Position numbers and translations under genes: made by a program. From the NCBI GenBank assembly GCA_023052935.1, contig CM041292.1, positions 144,301,143-144,365,142 of the forward strand: a DNA stretch of 64,000 nucleotides. The letters are read 5' to 3'. The notes beneath the pieces are model-generated. The model had not been told where the DNA came from. It did not search any database and saw only the letters and a list, made by a program, of their open reading frames with translations. Within the stretch, counting starts at the first letter, position 1. Every line of letters starts with the position of its first letter. Shown here piece after piece: positions 11,231 to 25,490 of this stretch. This DNA is from Piezodorus guildinii. Lineage: Eukaryota > Arthropoda > Insecta > Hemiptera > Pentatomidae.

Positions 11231-12139
11231 GGGGTGAGGAAGGGTGCTGATCAAACTATTCCTTTATTAACTCTCTAACGTATAATTGTTCGATTTCGTA
11301 TTTTCATATTTAAAATAGCAGCAGGGAAAATACCTACAAGAATTATCTTATATAGCTAATTTTGAGATAATTATTTTTTTATTATTTTATATTGTAAATA
11401 AAATATATTTTAATGTACCGAAGGTTAATTGAAAATTTTTATTTCGTACCACTTATTTAAACAATGTAAAAAAAGATAATTAATTGTATTCGGCCTTTTA
11501 AAAGAGGATTCAAAACAATAAAGAAAAAAATAATAAAATAAAATAATTTTACTTCATATAATTGGCAATTATTTAATAACATTCGAGGTGATATAATCAA
11601 GTAAAGCATATGAATATTATTATTTTGTTTTTAATTTCAAATCAGCATTGATCACTGAAATTAATCTAAAAGTTTTACAGCTGATCTTACAAAACTGGCC
11701 CAGTTAGTTGAACCATAAGAAATTTCGCGTAAAGCCTACTTTAAACCGCTCTAATAAGAAAATACTCGAGGGAGGGAAGTAAAATTAAATTGGTATAATT
11801 GATTAGGACCGTCCACTAATTTAATGGACCTGGCTCTTTTCCTTATAACGGTCTCTTTCATCTTTTAAGCGGATTGCCGTCTCCAAGGGGTTACTACAAA
11901 CTTTTTTTTTTTTTTTATTGAGGACTTCTATTCAATGCTCTCTTTGAACCACTTCATAACTTTCCGAAATCCTAAGGATCAATTTGTATAATCACAGCTG
12001 TTTGTTGAATGAAAAAGCACAAAATATTACTTGAGATAAAACTCTATGGCGGGATATAGATTCATAACGGAAAGGATTTTAATTAATGTATGTCAATATT
12101 TATTAAATATTTTTTTTAAAAGTGTTCCTATGAATATAA
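11231..12139. other. AT-rich region, nothing recognised
   Basis: Low-complexity A/T sequence, a poly(T) run near 11905, and no convincing coding or RNA feature. Confidence 0.5.
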
Positions 12140-12665
12140 TTTTTATTACCTCCTATCGATTGTTAAAACATTTACCTGACAAACCTTCAAAACTTCCCAT
12201 CTACTTACTACAAAAGACTAATTTATGTAGCCATTTTTAGACCAATTCGGACATATTTTATTGAGATCCACCAAGCCATCAAATTCCTCCCGCATACAAT
12301 CCTTGCAATTTAAAATCCTCTAAAAGATTCTAAATGCTCCTTATTTTGTCACCAATAAAACTATCCATAAAGACCTGAATATCCAATTAGTTGCAGAGTC
12401 AGACAGAATTAGATATACCTCCTTTATTTCCAAACTACCAGCCCTGTTAATACCCACTTGTCCGTATCCTCTCATCTCCATCTACTCCCGATAATCCTCT
12501 GAGGCGCCTGAAAAGACCAGGCTTCAGGACCTGCTAATGAAATAAACATTGAAGTACTACCACTAGGTAGCTTCTTTACAAGAGTTTATCAAGCCAATTG
12601 TTACTTTTTTTCACATTTACTAGTTTTATTTTTTCCTATACAGTTGTAAATATCAATTAAAAGAA
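12140..12665 (+). mobile_element. 5'-truncated Jockey 3' end
   Basis: Begins with a frame reading RLLKHLPDKPSKLPIYLL, which corresponds to the RLLQHLLDKRSKLPIH at the left edge of the window, and continues with NAPYFVTNKTIHKDLNI and DNPLRRLKRP, the end of the same ORF2 type. Stops and shifts are scattered through it. The 3' UTR matches that of the copy at 34856-35397 (TTGTAAATATCA near the end). It is a typical 5'-truncated, decayed non-LTR copy. Confidence 0.85.
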
Positions 12666-13908
12666 TCTTTTCCTTTTTGTATATAGAAGTTTTTTTATTG
12701 TTTTTTTAAACATAGAACTGAATCAAGGAGAATGATATTTCTTAAAATAGCTATGTTAATACTATATTTAATATAATAATAAAATGTACTATATTTAATC
12801 CATTCAGTCAAGACTAAATAGAACTATATGCAATCCGAAATTTTTCCAAATTAATTATTTGATTATTTTGACTTTCAGTAGTATATCATCGTTGTTAAAA
12901 TTAATTAACAATTTGTTTATTGTACATAAATATTTTTCTTATGGGGTTATATGAAATTTAAGAAGATATGGAGAATTTAAAAAAATCAAGAAATAAATCG
13001 AGAAGTAAAAAATTCTATATTAGATCTTAAGAAAATTGAGTTTGAGAATTCAGGTCTTCTCAAGTTCTTGCTGCAATAGCCGATCTAGGAGCTTGATAAA
13101 AATACACCTAGTTTGAAATTCAATTTCCTATTCTAGATATTAAGAAAAGTTTTACTGACTCTGATTTAAAACCAAGAAAACTTATGTTGATAGACTTTGT
13201 CCGAACATATATGATTTTCTATGGTAAAAATAAAATTTTGAATCTTGTTTTGGCATTATTGTTTCATGTTTTATATTCAATTAGCTAAGAATGAAATATG
13301 AGATGAGTAGAATTTTCCATTGGAAAAAACATATCTCAATGTGTAATTTATTTATTTATCATTTAAAATCCTCAAAAAAAATCTGTGGATTGATACTGAT
13401 ACCACTGAGAAGGACTGTCAAAGTAGCCATCAGCAGTTTGACGCCTAGTAAATAAAATTCTCTTCCCTGAAATATCTCGCTTTGAAAATTTGTTTTCTAA
13501 TTTCCGCAAGCTGTCAGCTCTCTTTAGAAACTCATGGCTTTTGTATCGTTTTAGAAAACAATATTGCCACGTAGGATGAAAAATTATTTTTATGTACTGC
13601 TTCATACGTACAGTTTATATACACATATAACTTAAATCTCACCATCCTTATCTAATTTTAAAAAGACTCATTATAAGAATAGCTTGTGCACTACAAGTTA
13701 AATCTAAACGATACAGAATTCGAAGGGTATTTCGTTTATTATTTTCGATAATGAATCACTGTAGCCGATAACAAACAGTTGAATAACTAAACCTCTCATA
13801 TTGTAATTTAAGGTTTCACGTTTTAAGATACGTACAGTTAAAATATAAAATAAAAAAAAATTAAAAAACTGAGATTCCGCTCTGATTTTATGGATTATCC
13901 TAGGACCA
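12666..13908. other. AT-rich region, nothing recognised
   Basis: Short frames only. One 77-residue minus frame (13605-13372) has no recognisable domain. Confidence 0.45.
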
Positions 13909-16252
<2,344 letters not shown>

Positions 16253-17285
16253 GTATGGGTCAATCCATATGAAATCGTTCTATTTTCATTATTTTGCAGC
16301 TCAAAATTTTTTATTTTAATTTTTTACCAGTTATTCTCTATCCTTTAGTGAATGAAAAACCGTTGATGAAATGTTTTTCTAGCAAATACTGTTAGTATTG
16401 CAGCAATTTATGTCAGCTTCGCGACTAAAAACATCTCTTGGGAAAATCTCCCTAATTCTGCTAATTTTGCACATATCTTGTCAAAACAAAAACTAACAAT
16501 TAGGTAAGAATATCATTTATTTCTTTTTTTCTTACAGCACATTACCTTAAAAGTGAAGAAAGTGGTTAAAAAATTCTCGAGAATTAATAAAAAATGAGAT
16601 TTTTAGCGAGTTTATATATTAAACATACAGAGCTTAATCATAGCCCTACTTGCCGTTAAAATTTAGATATTGAGAAAATAGTGTTTTTTTGTACATGAAT
16701 TCTCATATAAATTTACGTAACTTATAAATGATGGTGTGTAACCTGGGTTAGTTTCAGAATTTTTCACTCAGTCCCTTTTGAGATATATCCGTGAAAACAT
16801 CGCAAAAACTAGTTTTTGCCATTTTTGAAAATTCATCCACGAAAAAAAAGACTATTATCTTTAAATAAATAATATAATTATATAATATATATTATTTCAA
16901 AATCAAAATTTTTACGGCAAGTACGGATGTGTCTAAGCTATGTACAATACAAACAAATAACCTAAGGTGAGTAACGTTTTCTTTATAAACTTTTAATTCC
17001 CTAAAAGTCTTATTTTTTTAGAATTTTTTCTAACCAATTTTAAGGTAATAAGTTGTAAGGACACAAGATGAAAAGGATATTCCTATCTCATTGCTGGTTT
17101 TTGTTTTGACTTAATATCAGCAAATTTAACTGAATCAGTGAGATTTTCCAACACATTTCCAAAGGAAAAATTTATCCTCGGTTTTTATTCATAAAATGAT
17201 AGAGAATAACTATTAAAAAGATCATTAAAATAAAAAATGTTGAGCGGAAAGGTCTGGACGATTGCAAATGTAATGGCCCGTATAC
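16253..17285. repeat. Large foldback element with diverged arms of about 400 bp
   Basis: The left arm (16253-16682) and right arm (16891-17285) are inverted copies. Matching segments in order from the outside are GTATGGG with CCCGTATAC, GCTCAAAATTTTTTATTTT with AAAATAAAAAATGTTGAGC, AGTTATTCTCTATC with GATAGAGAATAACT, GTCAAAACAAAAAC with GTTTTTGTTTTGAC, ATTACCTTAAAA with TTTTAAGGTAAT, and ACTTGCCGT with ACGGCAAGT. A spacer near 200 bases includes a small palindrome, GCAAAAACTAGTTTTTGC. Arms are diverged and carry indels, so the insertion is old. No open frame. It is probably a non-autonomous DNA transposon of foldback type; the superfamily is unknown and no clear target duplication is seen. 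Confidence 0.85.
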
Positions 17286-20039
17286 ATTTATTTTCTGCCT
17301 GATAAATAATATAAAACGTCTATGTAGTATTGAATATAATAGTGTTTATCGAAATTTTTGCATTCCCCTTTTTTTCCTGACGTGTGGACTACATGTAAAT
17401 CTTTTGTCAAAAAAAGTATGTGCCTTACTGTATTTTATTGTGGTATGGGGTTATTGTGGAATCCAATATGTTATATATGATATATTATCCAATATGGAAA
17501 TTGGAGTACAGGTTCCGTAAGTATTAACATAAGAATGCATATTCAAATAGGCTTTCCTTCTTCGTTATCCAATCCATGCTAATATATCCTCCATTTTGTA
17601 TGAGGAAAATATATTACTTAACTTGGGTTTAAAAGGCTCCAAGGGCATTGAGCTTAGCGAAGGTCCCTAACGAGACATAAACTCGTTAGAAGATCATTAA
17701 CTGGCTAGATCCAATTGATGGCCATTACTGCTCAGGTGAATTAGCTGCACATCCCTTAATGCTTCTGAAACCGAAAGTAATTTCCCGGGAAAGGTCATCG
17801 AACGTCGGTAATCTGGTGTAGTCATCGATATGGGTCTTGATAAATATATTATCCCTTTCAGTGTCTGGGTCTGACTCGCGTTTCCATCTTTTGTCGTCAA
17901 CAGAAAACTCATTTTTCAAAATCTAGATAAAGTTTTAAAAAAATTCGGGTCTAATATAAAAAAAAAAACATATATTGAAAAAATAAGTTTATGAAAAGAA
18001 TGGCTCTATTAACTGCAGGTAATATCCTCTTCTAAGGTAGAGACTTAAAATTTTCCTGAAACCACTTAATTGTAAAAAGGAAAACTTAATGGTTAATTTA
18101 GAATATTCAATTGTATGTGTTAAAAGTATATTTATTAGTTATTATGGTTACTCTTAACAACCGAATCTAGTGTATTATCATTTCTTATTAATAACATTAA
18201 TTATTTCTTGTGTTGAAACATAATCAAATGATTTTTTTTTAAATTCGAATTATTTAAATTTCTGTGAACAATGCAAAAAAACAAACAAAGAAAATAAATA
18301 ATATTAATAATAAAATACGTACTCCAGACATATGTTTTGTGAGAAAAAAACAATCATAATAGATCATGAGCATCAAATTTATAAGCACAAAAACGAACGT
18401 GACTTACAAATTGCTAAAGGTTTGTTCCTATATAGTTTACTTTATTTAGCGATCTGACAGAGCATGCGCTGTACACTTTTTTTTCGATGTAATTGAGGTC
18501 TCTTCAAACGGAAAAAGGGTTCTGCTGATGTTGAGTACTGCCTCATATCTAAGTAAGAGGAGAACAGACCTTGTAATGGGACAAGTCTGAAGAGGGTTGC
18601 CCCCATTTTAAAGAAAATAACTGTACAATTAACAGAGGGTATGATTTTATCTAAACAATTTGTAACAACACAAAGCATATTTGATCGGAACTGATGGAAC
18701 ATTAGAGGATTTTTTAAGTTAAAGCTTCTTGATGAATGAAGGATTAAATGATTCATAATATTTTAGAGATAATTTTCTAAATGTCATACTGGCTACTAAA
18801 GCATGAAACATCCCCCTCTTATATTGTACCATGTACAGCAGAAAAGATCTTCTACAATCCCACTAATCCTAGAAATTTCCACCTCATTCCCCACTGGGCT
18901 TTGAAAGGAAATAGAAAAGTAACTCATGGTCATTTCGTAGGACTTAATAGATGGGCCGCTCAAACACTGCTATGCGGGAGGAGCCTCATAATAGTGCTCC
19001 GGTGAATATCCTTTCTTTCCCAGTTTGAGTAGCGGCACTACGATTACCAATCGAATCTGCGGAAGGTTCACACAATCAACAGACTCTAACACTAGTTCAC
19101 GTCACTGCAGCTATCGTTTAGGCTTAAGCTGCAAAGTTACAAGGTCAATATTAGACCTGATATGCTCCTCTCATGCGTTACTTTTATAAAAAGACCCTCG
19201 TAAAGCTAAAGGCGTAGAATAACTACATACTTCGGCGGATTATAAGAGCACCATCATTTATCAAGAACTTTAGCACCCAACAGTCCCAGAATATATCAGC
19301 CGGAGGCACATCAAATGCTTGATGAACTGAAAGCCTGTGCCAACCCGCTTTCAATGTCCCTCCACCAACCAGGCCTCGCTTGCCCACGTTGAAGTAGTCT
19401 GAACTTATTATCATTATCATCCTAAATACTCCTGAATGATGGTTCCTCCCCGTTTTATATTTCTATAAATATAAACCAAGAAGCCCAAAGTTAAAAGCCC
19501 ACAATAGTTCATCCTTAAAATACCTTCGGGTAACAGACGGTATATTGTATATTGTGCTATTTGTATCTATTACTGTTGCTACTAATATATTGTATAATAA
19601 ATTGAATTTAGAAACAAAAACAAATTATTAACAGCTATGAAAAGATCCCAAACTAGTTATTATTTTATAACAATAGAACCATAAATAATTTTAAATTGCT
19701 CTAATCTTTATCCATTGGAGGACAAAGATCTAAGAAATGCCTCTCAGACATGATTTTTCACTTACTGACTATTTTTATTGGTTTGTTTGTTTATTTTTTA
19801 TATCCGTGACAAAGTTTGGATAAATAGATGAATTTCAGAATATTAAAACCAGGTAATTTTAGAAAAAAATGATCGTAACTTATATCTATGTAAGATTGTT
19901 ATTTTTTTTAATATCTCTTATTAATTTTAAATTTATGCTCAATAATTTAAATTTTGTTAAAAGGGACACCTTATAATTTTTTTAATTTTCTTGATGATTC
20001 TTCTTAGTAGAGTGTTTTTGATGTAATTTAGAATTGTTG
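17286..20039. other. Mixed AT-rich DNA with two mid-GC blocks, no certain gene
   Basis: A minus-strand frame at 17919-17728 (charged, KRWKRESDPDTERDN) ends at a possible donor GTAATG, and could be an exon, but matches nothing I know. The block 18930-19430 has balanced composition and looks like part of an unidentified repeat. A 104-residue minus frame (18756-18442) is unrecognised. Confidence 0.3.
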
Positions 20040-20100
20040 ATTTTTACTAGTAGAGTTCTGATGATGGGAGTGAGGTCCCGAAAAGTTGATATGATAAAAG
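20040..20100 (+). repeat. CTGATGA-T-hairpin-GAAA motif unit
   Basis: CTGATGA (20058-20064), T, a GGGA/TCCC stem (20066-20069 with 20076-20079) and GAAAA (20080-20084) form the same arrangement as at 10348 and 52532. Limits of the repeat around it are unknown. Confidence 0.5.
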
Positions 20101-21208
20101 AATAAAAAAATAAGGTTTGGAAGAAATATATCAGCCCTAATATCTATCTCTGTATTTTTTTTATTTTTTTTTTTATTGAGATATATCAGAATTTGTTTCC
20201 ACTACTTAAAACAAAGGAAATGATATATAAATAGCTAACCTGGTAATTGAAGATGTAATAATCTAATTTAAAATAATATAAAAATAAGTTATTCCTCTTT
20301 TTTCTTTACTTAGTTATGACGTTTTAATAATGAACAATATATTGATTAAATGTTGTTGCTAATATTGTAATTTTATTAAAATAAGAAAAAAATACCATAA
20401 ACTACCTTCCCTTAACTTACCCGCGAACTTCAACTCGGGTTTGTTTTAATGAGCTCAGACTGGAAAGGTAATCAATTCCTTGTACTCTCGTTAGTAAACG
20501 CTTTGTAAATATCATAAATAAGTTGGATTTGGCCTTTGAGGCAAGTAATCAAGTTACCGAAGAACTTTCTTTAAGAAGATACAACTCCTGTGGTGAAAGG
20601 GCTTAATAATATCAGAGAAAGCTCAAAGACAGGGAGCTAATCAAACCGATATCAAACGATGCGCGATTTAAAAGACGTCAACTCCAATCAGGTCTTATAC
20701 CCAGGCCGAAATAAATTCTCATCGTTATTCCCCTCTAAGCCATCACTTGCAGAGCCTGGAATAAAAAAGTAGTTTACATTGAATTTGGACAAAGGTTTTT
20801 AGAGATTCTTTTTCTTCCTTTTCTCTTTAAATATATTTCGATTACCGATACTAAACAGCATATTGCCACATAATCATAATCAATGAACAGTAGCAGAAAA
20901 GCAATATGTAGGTATTATTTCTCGCGGAAATAGTGTTACTTAAGACTTGATTTAATTTTTACATATAACTTAGACACAGAATTAGATAAATTAGGCATTT
21001 GATGGTGGATATTGCCAGTAGGTACCCTAAAAAAGTCAATAAAAAAATTATATGTTCATGATGGGTTGGGAATAAAGCCTGAAAAAACGTAATACCTGTA
21101 ATGATGGAAACAAATTAAACTTTGAATGAAGATTTTTTAAAAACATTTTCTCACCTCCTTCTGTTGGATGTTGGGCCAATTTTAAAGCAATTTACAAATT
21201 TATTATAC
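20101..21208. other. AT-rich region with a mid-GC block, no gene
   Basis: The block 20400-20770 has more balanced composition (for example ACCCGCGAACTTCAACTCGGG) but no long frame and no recognised element. Confidence 0.4.
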
Positions 21209-21482
21209 AATAAAATACATTAAATTGAGGATTTATAGTCGACTGTTGAAACTATTATAGGTGGAATAATCAGGAGTTTATTGAATCAATAATAATCATT
21301 TATTGATATGGAATAATCATTTATTGAATTTTTTAAATTTTGCCAACGTTTTGGCTCAAGCTTGTTGGGCATTACTGAGCCATGTCCAGTAATGCCCTGA
21401 GCCGAAACGTTGGCAAAATTAAAAAAAATAAATAAAAAAATTACTGACTCCTGATTATTCCATCAATAATAAAATACATTAA
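21209..21482. mobile_element. Hairpin insertion flanked by 15-bp direct repeats
   Basis: AATAAAATACATTAA occurs at 21209-21223 and again at 21468-21482, flanking 244 bases. Inside, GGAATAATCAGGAGT (21263-21277) is mirrored by ACTCCTGATTATTCC (21447-21461), and nearer the centre a long hairpin is formed by TTTTGCCAACGTTTTGGCTC...GGGCATTACTG with CAGTAATGCCC TGAGCCGAAACGTTGGCAAAA. The loop is only about nine bases. The GAGCCGAAACGTTGGC end is the same as in other motif carriers here. Flanking repeats of this length fit retrotransposition by target priming better than a cut-and-paste transposon. Confidence 0.75.
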
Positions 21483-21532
21483 GTAAATGTGTTAATCATA
21501 TGGCTTTGGTAGAATCATGTGAAGAAACTACC

Positions 21533-21800
21533 CAGTTGTTGTTGTTGGTTTGGGTTTTAAGGCGTAAAACGAAACTGCCTAGCTGTAGCACTTACTAGCT
21601 GTAGTCTTTTCAGCCGCCTCGGGGGATCATCACTAATATATGGTGATAAGAGGTTGCGGACGAGTGGGTTGGATTGGACAAGATCTGTAACTAATGAAAT
21701 ATATAGGTCTTCATGGTTTATCATTATTATTTTATAACGTAAAGGGCATTTAGGATCTTTCGGAGGATTTAGGATTGCCATGATTGAATGCAAGAGGAAT
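21533..21800 (-). mobile_element. Non-LTR retrotransposon 3' tail
   Basis: A leftward frame (21793-21557) includes NPLVRNLLSPYISDDPPRRL, continuing KRL, the same C-terminal PPRRLKR signature as the Jockey ends in this window. It is followed by TTTTACGCCTTAAAACCC and an AAC-rich tail (21548-21533). The 3' terminal words are shared with the end of the I-type element at 25440-25488. 5'-truncated. Confidence 0.65.
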
Positions 21801-22193
21801 CGGTTGGTTAGGTGGCTCCCTACTAAAAAAAAGATTGAACATACAAATAAACCAATTGAATTATATTTTAAAAAAAATACCCTCTAAATTTTGAATACAT
21901 AATACATACAACAAAATATCCAGAAACCTAGCCTAGTAAGGTATGAAACTATAAAGGAATTTATAATTTAAGATTATAAGGTATGAAACTAAGGTCTAAG
22001 GAAATAATCTAAGGTAAAACAAAGATTATACAAATTCAACCATATCTTAACAACCGAAATCTAAGTTTCTGATTATGACTTCTAATAAAACCCTTGTAAA
22101 TCAAATCTTTTGAACTATAAGATGCCCCGTTACAACTCTATGCATTACTTTCGAATGTGGCTCATTTATTTCAGTAAAAATCTTTAATTTATA

Positions 22194-23113
22194 TTGGGTT
22201 GTTTCACATGAAATGTCCGTTTTTATAGTTTCTGAAATACATAAAGGATTTGGCAGGTCTCTGTTGTTTTCTTCCGAATGTTTACATGTTTAAAGTAAAC
22301 AGTTATCTAATCATCTACCTTTGTATTACAAACATTAGCTTCCCAATCAATTACCAACGTTAGGAGGTATACTTCCAAATATGAACATGGAAACACGCGA
22401 TTTTCGAGTAATATTTTTTTACGAGTTTAAACTTGGTCATTCAGCAGCTGAGGCCGCTAGAAATATTTGCAAGGCGTTTGGGAAAGGGAGCGGTAATGAA
22501 CGGACCCTTCGCCGTTGGTTCGCTAAGTTTTCAGGTGGGGATACCGACTTGGAAAACTTGCCCGAGGAAGATCTCCGTCCTCAACATACATTAGAAGGAA
22601 ACCCTTACCAAACAGTTAAAGGACTCTCAGCACAACTAAATGCAGGTGCATCTACTGTTTCCAGACATTTAAAGTGTTTAAAATAGCTCGATACATGGGC
22701 ACTTCATGATCTCACTGAGCGGCAGCAAGACCCCATGTTTCAAAACATACCGTGCAAAAATTGAAAGAATTGGGTTACGAAGTTCTTTCGCACCCACCAT
22801 ATTCTCCCGTCTTGTCTCCAACAGATTACCACCTGTTCAAGAATTTAGACAACTTCGTCAAAGGAAAAGTTTTTGGAAATGATGATCAAGTGAAATGTGC
22901 GTTTTCAGATTTTGTTTCACTTCAAAGTTCAGAGTTTTTCAGTTCGGGGATAAAAAAGTTGGTGTCACGTTGGGAAAAATGTGTAGAAAAAGAAGGTAAA
23001 TACTTCATTAATAATAAATAATAATAAAAATATAAAATTATCTTGTTTCCATATCGTATTTTTAATAAAAAACCTTTATCTTGAAAACGGACATTTCATG
23101 TGACACATCCCAA
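22194..23113 (+). mobile_element. Internally deleted mariner transposon
   Basis: Terminal inverted repeats begin TTGGGTTGTTTCACATGAAA and, on the other strand at the right end, TTGGGATGTGTCACATGAAA, both continuing TGTCCGTTTT. Each end is flanked by TA (22192-22193 and 23114-23115), the mariner target duplication. Length is 920 bp against about 1.3 kb for a complete mariner, because the middle of the transposase is missing. It is non-autonomous but its ends look usable in trans. Confidence 0.92.
22381..23021 (+). pseudogene. Mariner transposase remnant
   Basis: The N-terminal part (22381-22686, 101 residues) holds the DNA-binding helix-turn-helix region: the opening RVIFFYEFKLGHSAAEAARN, then NERTLRRWFAKFSGGD and a STVSRHLK block. 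The C-terminal part (22752-23021, another frame, 89 residues) holds HPPYSPVLSPTDYHLFKNL, in which the Asp of SPTDYHLF corresponds to the third catalytic Asp of the DD34D triad. The region with the first two catalytic Asp residues is gone, so no activity is possible. The usual YSPDLAPSDY has become YSPVLSPTDY. Closest in feel to the cecropia/Hsmar1 type, on memory alone. Confidence 0.92.
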
Positions 23114-23689
23114 TATTATCGAGATTAGCAGTGTAAAACAATCAGCAAAGTACTTCGATTCATTCAACATAGATTACTTAAGGTGATTACTTATCAAAAA
23201 TTGTCACACAATTTATTTTCCCATTCCAGCTGCTAGGATGGAAGATGAAAATAATTTAGCATTGACATTGTTAGTTAAGTTTAAATTAAGAAAATCAGTT
23301 TGAAACTCTGGGAAAAAAAGACTAATCAGCCGGTGGGGTATATATGATTGGTGCTGTCAAGTTAATATTGCAGCAGCGAAAGTCGTATGTTGCCCAGACT
23401 GAGGCTAATGATCAAGCAGTGGAAGGACTGACTACATCATTGAGCGATAGCTAGGTGACAGGAGCTGGGCGGTGGAAAGGAGGTGACGGACCTCGCATTG
23501 TTCCCTCTTCCCTTAGTCTATTATTTAGCGACTCTGCATCAAACCCACCTGTTTTGCTGCTTACTAATGGATCGCGGGTCCAGTCCATTCCGCTCTTCTT
23601 ACCTCTACTGTCTATTATATAAACATTTCTCGACCCTTACTTAAATCTTTATTCTGTATTTTTTTTTTTGTTTACAGTGTAAGTAGAAG

Positions 23690-25490
23690 TCATTATCCAT
23701 CCAAGGATTACCAACTAAATTACCATTTACTACTTACCACAAATTCTTAGGCTTGACATTTGACAGAAAACTGACCTGGGAACATCATATATCCATCATA
23801 AAAGCACAGGCTACGAAAAAATTAAACATACTGCGAGTTCTCAGCGGCACTACTTGGGGTTCAGACAGGAAAACTTTATTAATACTCTATAAAACTTTGA
23901 TAGGTTCAAAACTTGAACATGGGTCATTTATATATGCTTCGGCACACCCACGAATTCTCGCCAGGCTCGACACAGTACTTCATGCAGGAATTAGAATATC
24001 CACTGGGGCTTTTCGAACCAGCCCTATCCTTAGCTTATGTTCAGAAGCCGGAATTCCGCCTCTCATTTTTAGACGACAAAAACTTGCCATAAACTATATT
24101 TCCAAATTATACCCACAGACAAATCATCCCACACACAGATACATATTTAAACCTAAATTTACCAGAGCCTTTCGAAACAAAGTCAATGCGACCCTTCCGT
24201 TAGCAGAAAGAATTTCCTCCGCTTCCTCTTTACTTAGAGACCTTCCACTGTATAAAATAAACTCCCATGATAAAACCCCACCATGGACTCACCAACCACC
24301 TAAAATATTCCTTCAACTTTCCAACCTCTCCAAAAGAAATGCTTCCCCTTCCGAATTCAAAAACCGACTAACACAGATTATTCAAACCATTCCTGAACCC
24401 TTTTTAATTTACACCGACGGTTCTAAATCAGATACCTCTACAGCTTCCGCTTTCGTGACCCATAACTCGACACACAAATTCAAACTGCATAATCTATGCA
24501 ATATTTACACAGCCGAACTACACGCAATAGCCTCAGCTCTACAGTTTTGTATGAAAATAAATGAAGACCAAATCGTAATACTAACCGATTCCCTAAGCGC
24601 AATTAAAGGTTTGCAAAACTTGTATCCAAATCATCCCATACTAGTTCGCACTCACTCTCATATAGCTGCGCTGCGAAACCTGGGCAAGTCGGTAAGCTTC
24701 GTGTGGGTGCCGAGCCACGTGGGAATTACCGGTAACGAGCTTGCGGACCGGGCAGCGAAGCAGGCGCTCACACTGCCAGGGAGAGGAACAGCCATCTTGA
24801 CACCGTCTGAACTCAGTGAACCGCTCAGAAAGCAAGAAGATGACCGATGGCAGAAAATGTGGGACGATAGCCAGGTAAGCAAACTGAAGCATATAAAACA
24901 AGCAGTGAAACCCTGGTCTACATCTAGCCGTAGCAGCCGGAGGGAGGAGGTCGCGTTGACCCGGCTAAGGATAGGACACTCGCGGCTTACGCACTCTTAT
25001 CTTTTTGCTAGGCAGCCGGTGCCCCGATGCCAGCACTGTGATGGAACCCTTACCATTCGGCATATTTTTCAAGAATGCCCTTATTATTCATTACACCTGA
25101 ATAAAATTGGACTAAGCCCGAATATTTCAGCGGTGCTGGGTGATAGAGAGAAAACCATTGAATTAGTTTTTGATTTTCTTAAGGAGCGGTCATTATTATC
25201 GAAATTATAAAGACCATTCCTAGTCAGTTAGCATTACTAGTATTAGCTTTTTAAACTATTGTTTACATAAAAAAAATTTTTTTTTCTTTATTTTATTCTA
25301 TTTTTTAATTTTTTTTTTATTTATTTATTATTTATTTATTTATTTTATTTTATTTTTTTCTTTCTTTTTCTCAATCACCCATTACCTAATAGTTCTTTCT
25401 TATAAAGGTTGAATATGCATATAGTGTCTAGGCGTTGATGACCTTAGGGTTTTACGCCTTAAAACCTAAACAAACAAACAAACAAACCTT
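23690..25490 (+). mobile_element. 5'-truncated I-type non-LTR retrotransposon with RNase H
   Basis: The readable frame starts near 23700 inside the RT C-terminal region and runs to 25210, followed by a T-rich 3' UTR, GTTTTACGCCTTAAAACC and a short AAAC repeat tail ending at 25488. The element abuts an older RT fragment in opposite orientation, so it seems inserted into it. Approximate ACTTAAATCTTT/CTTAATAATCTTT similarity at the two ends is too imperfect to call a target duplication. Confidence 0.85.
23753..25210 (+). CDS. RT thumb, RNase H and zinc-finger end of I-type ORF2 (partial)
   Basis: A 485-residue uninterrupted frame whose true start lies upstream of the truncation, so the listed ATG is only the first available. 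Residues 1-110 are the end of the RT (FDRKLTWEHHI, LRVLSGTTWGSD, RLDTVLHAGIR). RNase H spans about 215-345 with the catalytic set: TDGS, TAELHAI, TDSLSAI and GNELADRAAK; HVGITGNE precedes the last. A C-terminal knuckle CQHCDGTLTIRHIFQEC follows near residue 445. In such elements RNase H removes RNA after reverse transcription. The open frame with all RNase H residues implies a young copy, but without its promoter and palm domain it cannot move alone. RNase H presence favours the I superfamily over Jockey. Confidence 0.88.
   Translation: MTFDRKLTWEHHISIIKAQATKKLNILRVLSGTTWGSDRKTLLILYKTLIGSKLEHGSFIYASAHPRILARLDTVLHAGIRISTGAFRTSPILSLCSEAGIPPLIFRRQKLAINYISKLYPQTNHPTHRYIFKPKFTRAFRNKVNATLPLAERISSASSLLRDLPLYKINSHDKTPPWTHQPPKIFLQLSNLSKRNASPSEFKNRLTQIIQTIPEPFLIYTDGSKSDTSTASAFVTHNSTHKFKLHNLCNIYTAELHAIASALQFCMKINEDQIVILTDSLSAIKGLQNLYPNHPILVRTHSHIAALRNLGKSVSFVWVPSHVGITGNELADRAAKQALTLPGRGTAILTPSELSEPLRKQEDDRWQKMWDDSQVSKLKHIKQAVKPWSTSSRSSRREEVALTRLRIGHSRLTHSYLFARQPVPRCQHCDGTLTIRHIFQECPYYSLHLNKIGLSPNISAVLGDREKTIELVFDFLKERSLLSKL

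Noticed and set aside
18442..18756. 104-codon minus frame as a gene
   Set aside because: No domain or conservation cue; possibly a repeat piece.
24641..24901. Minus-strand frames inside the RNase H element
   Set aside because: Antisense of the clearly coding plus frame.
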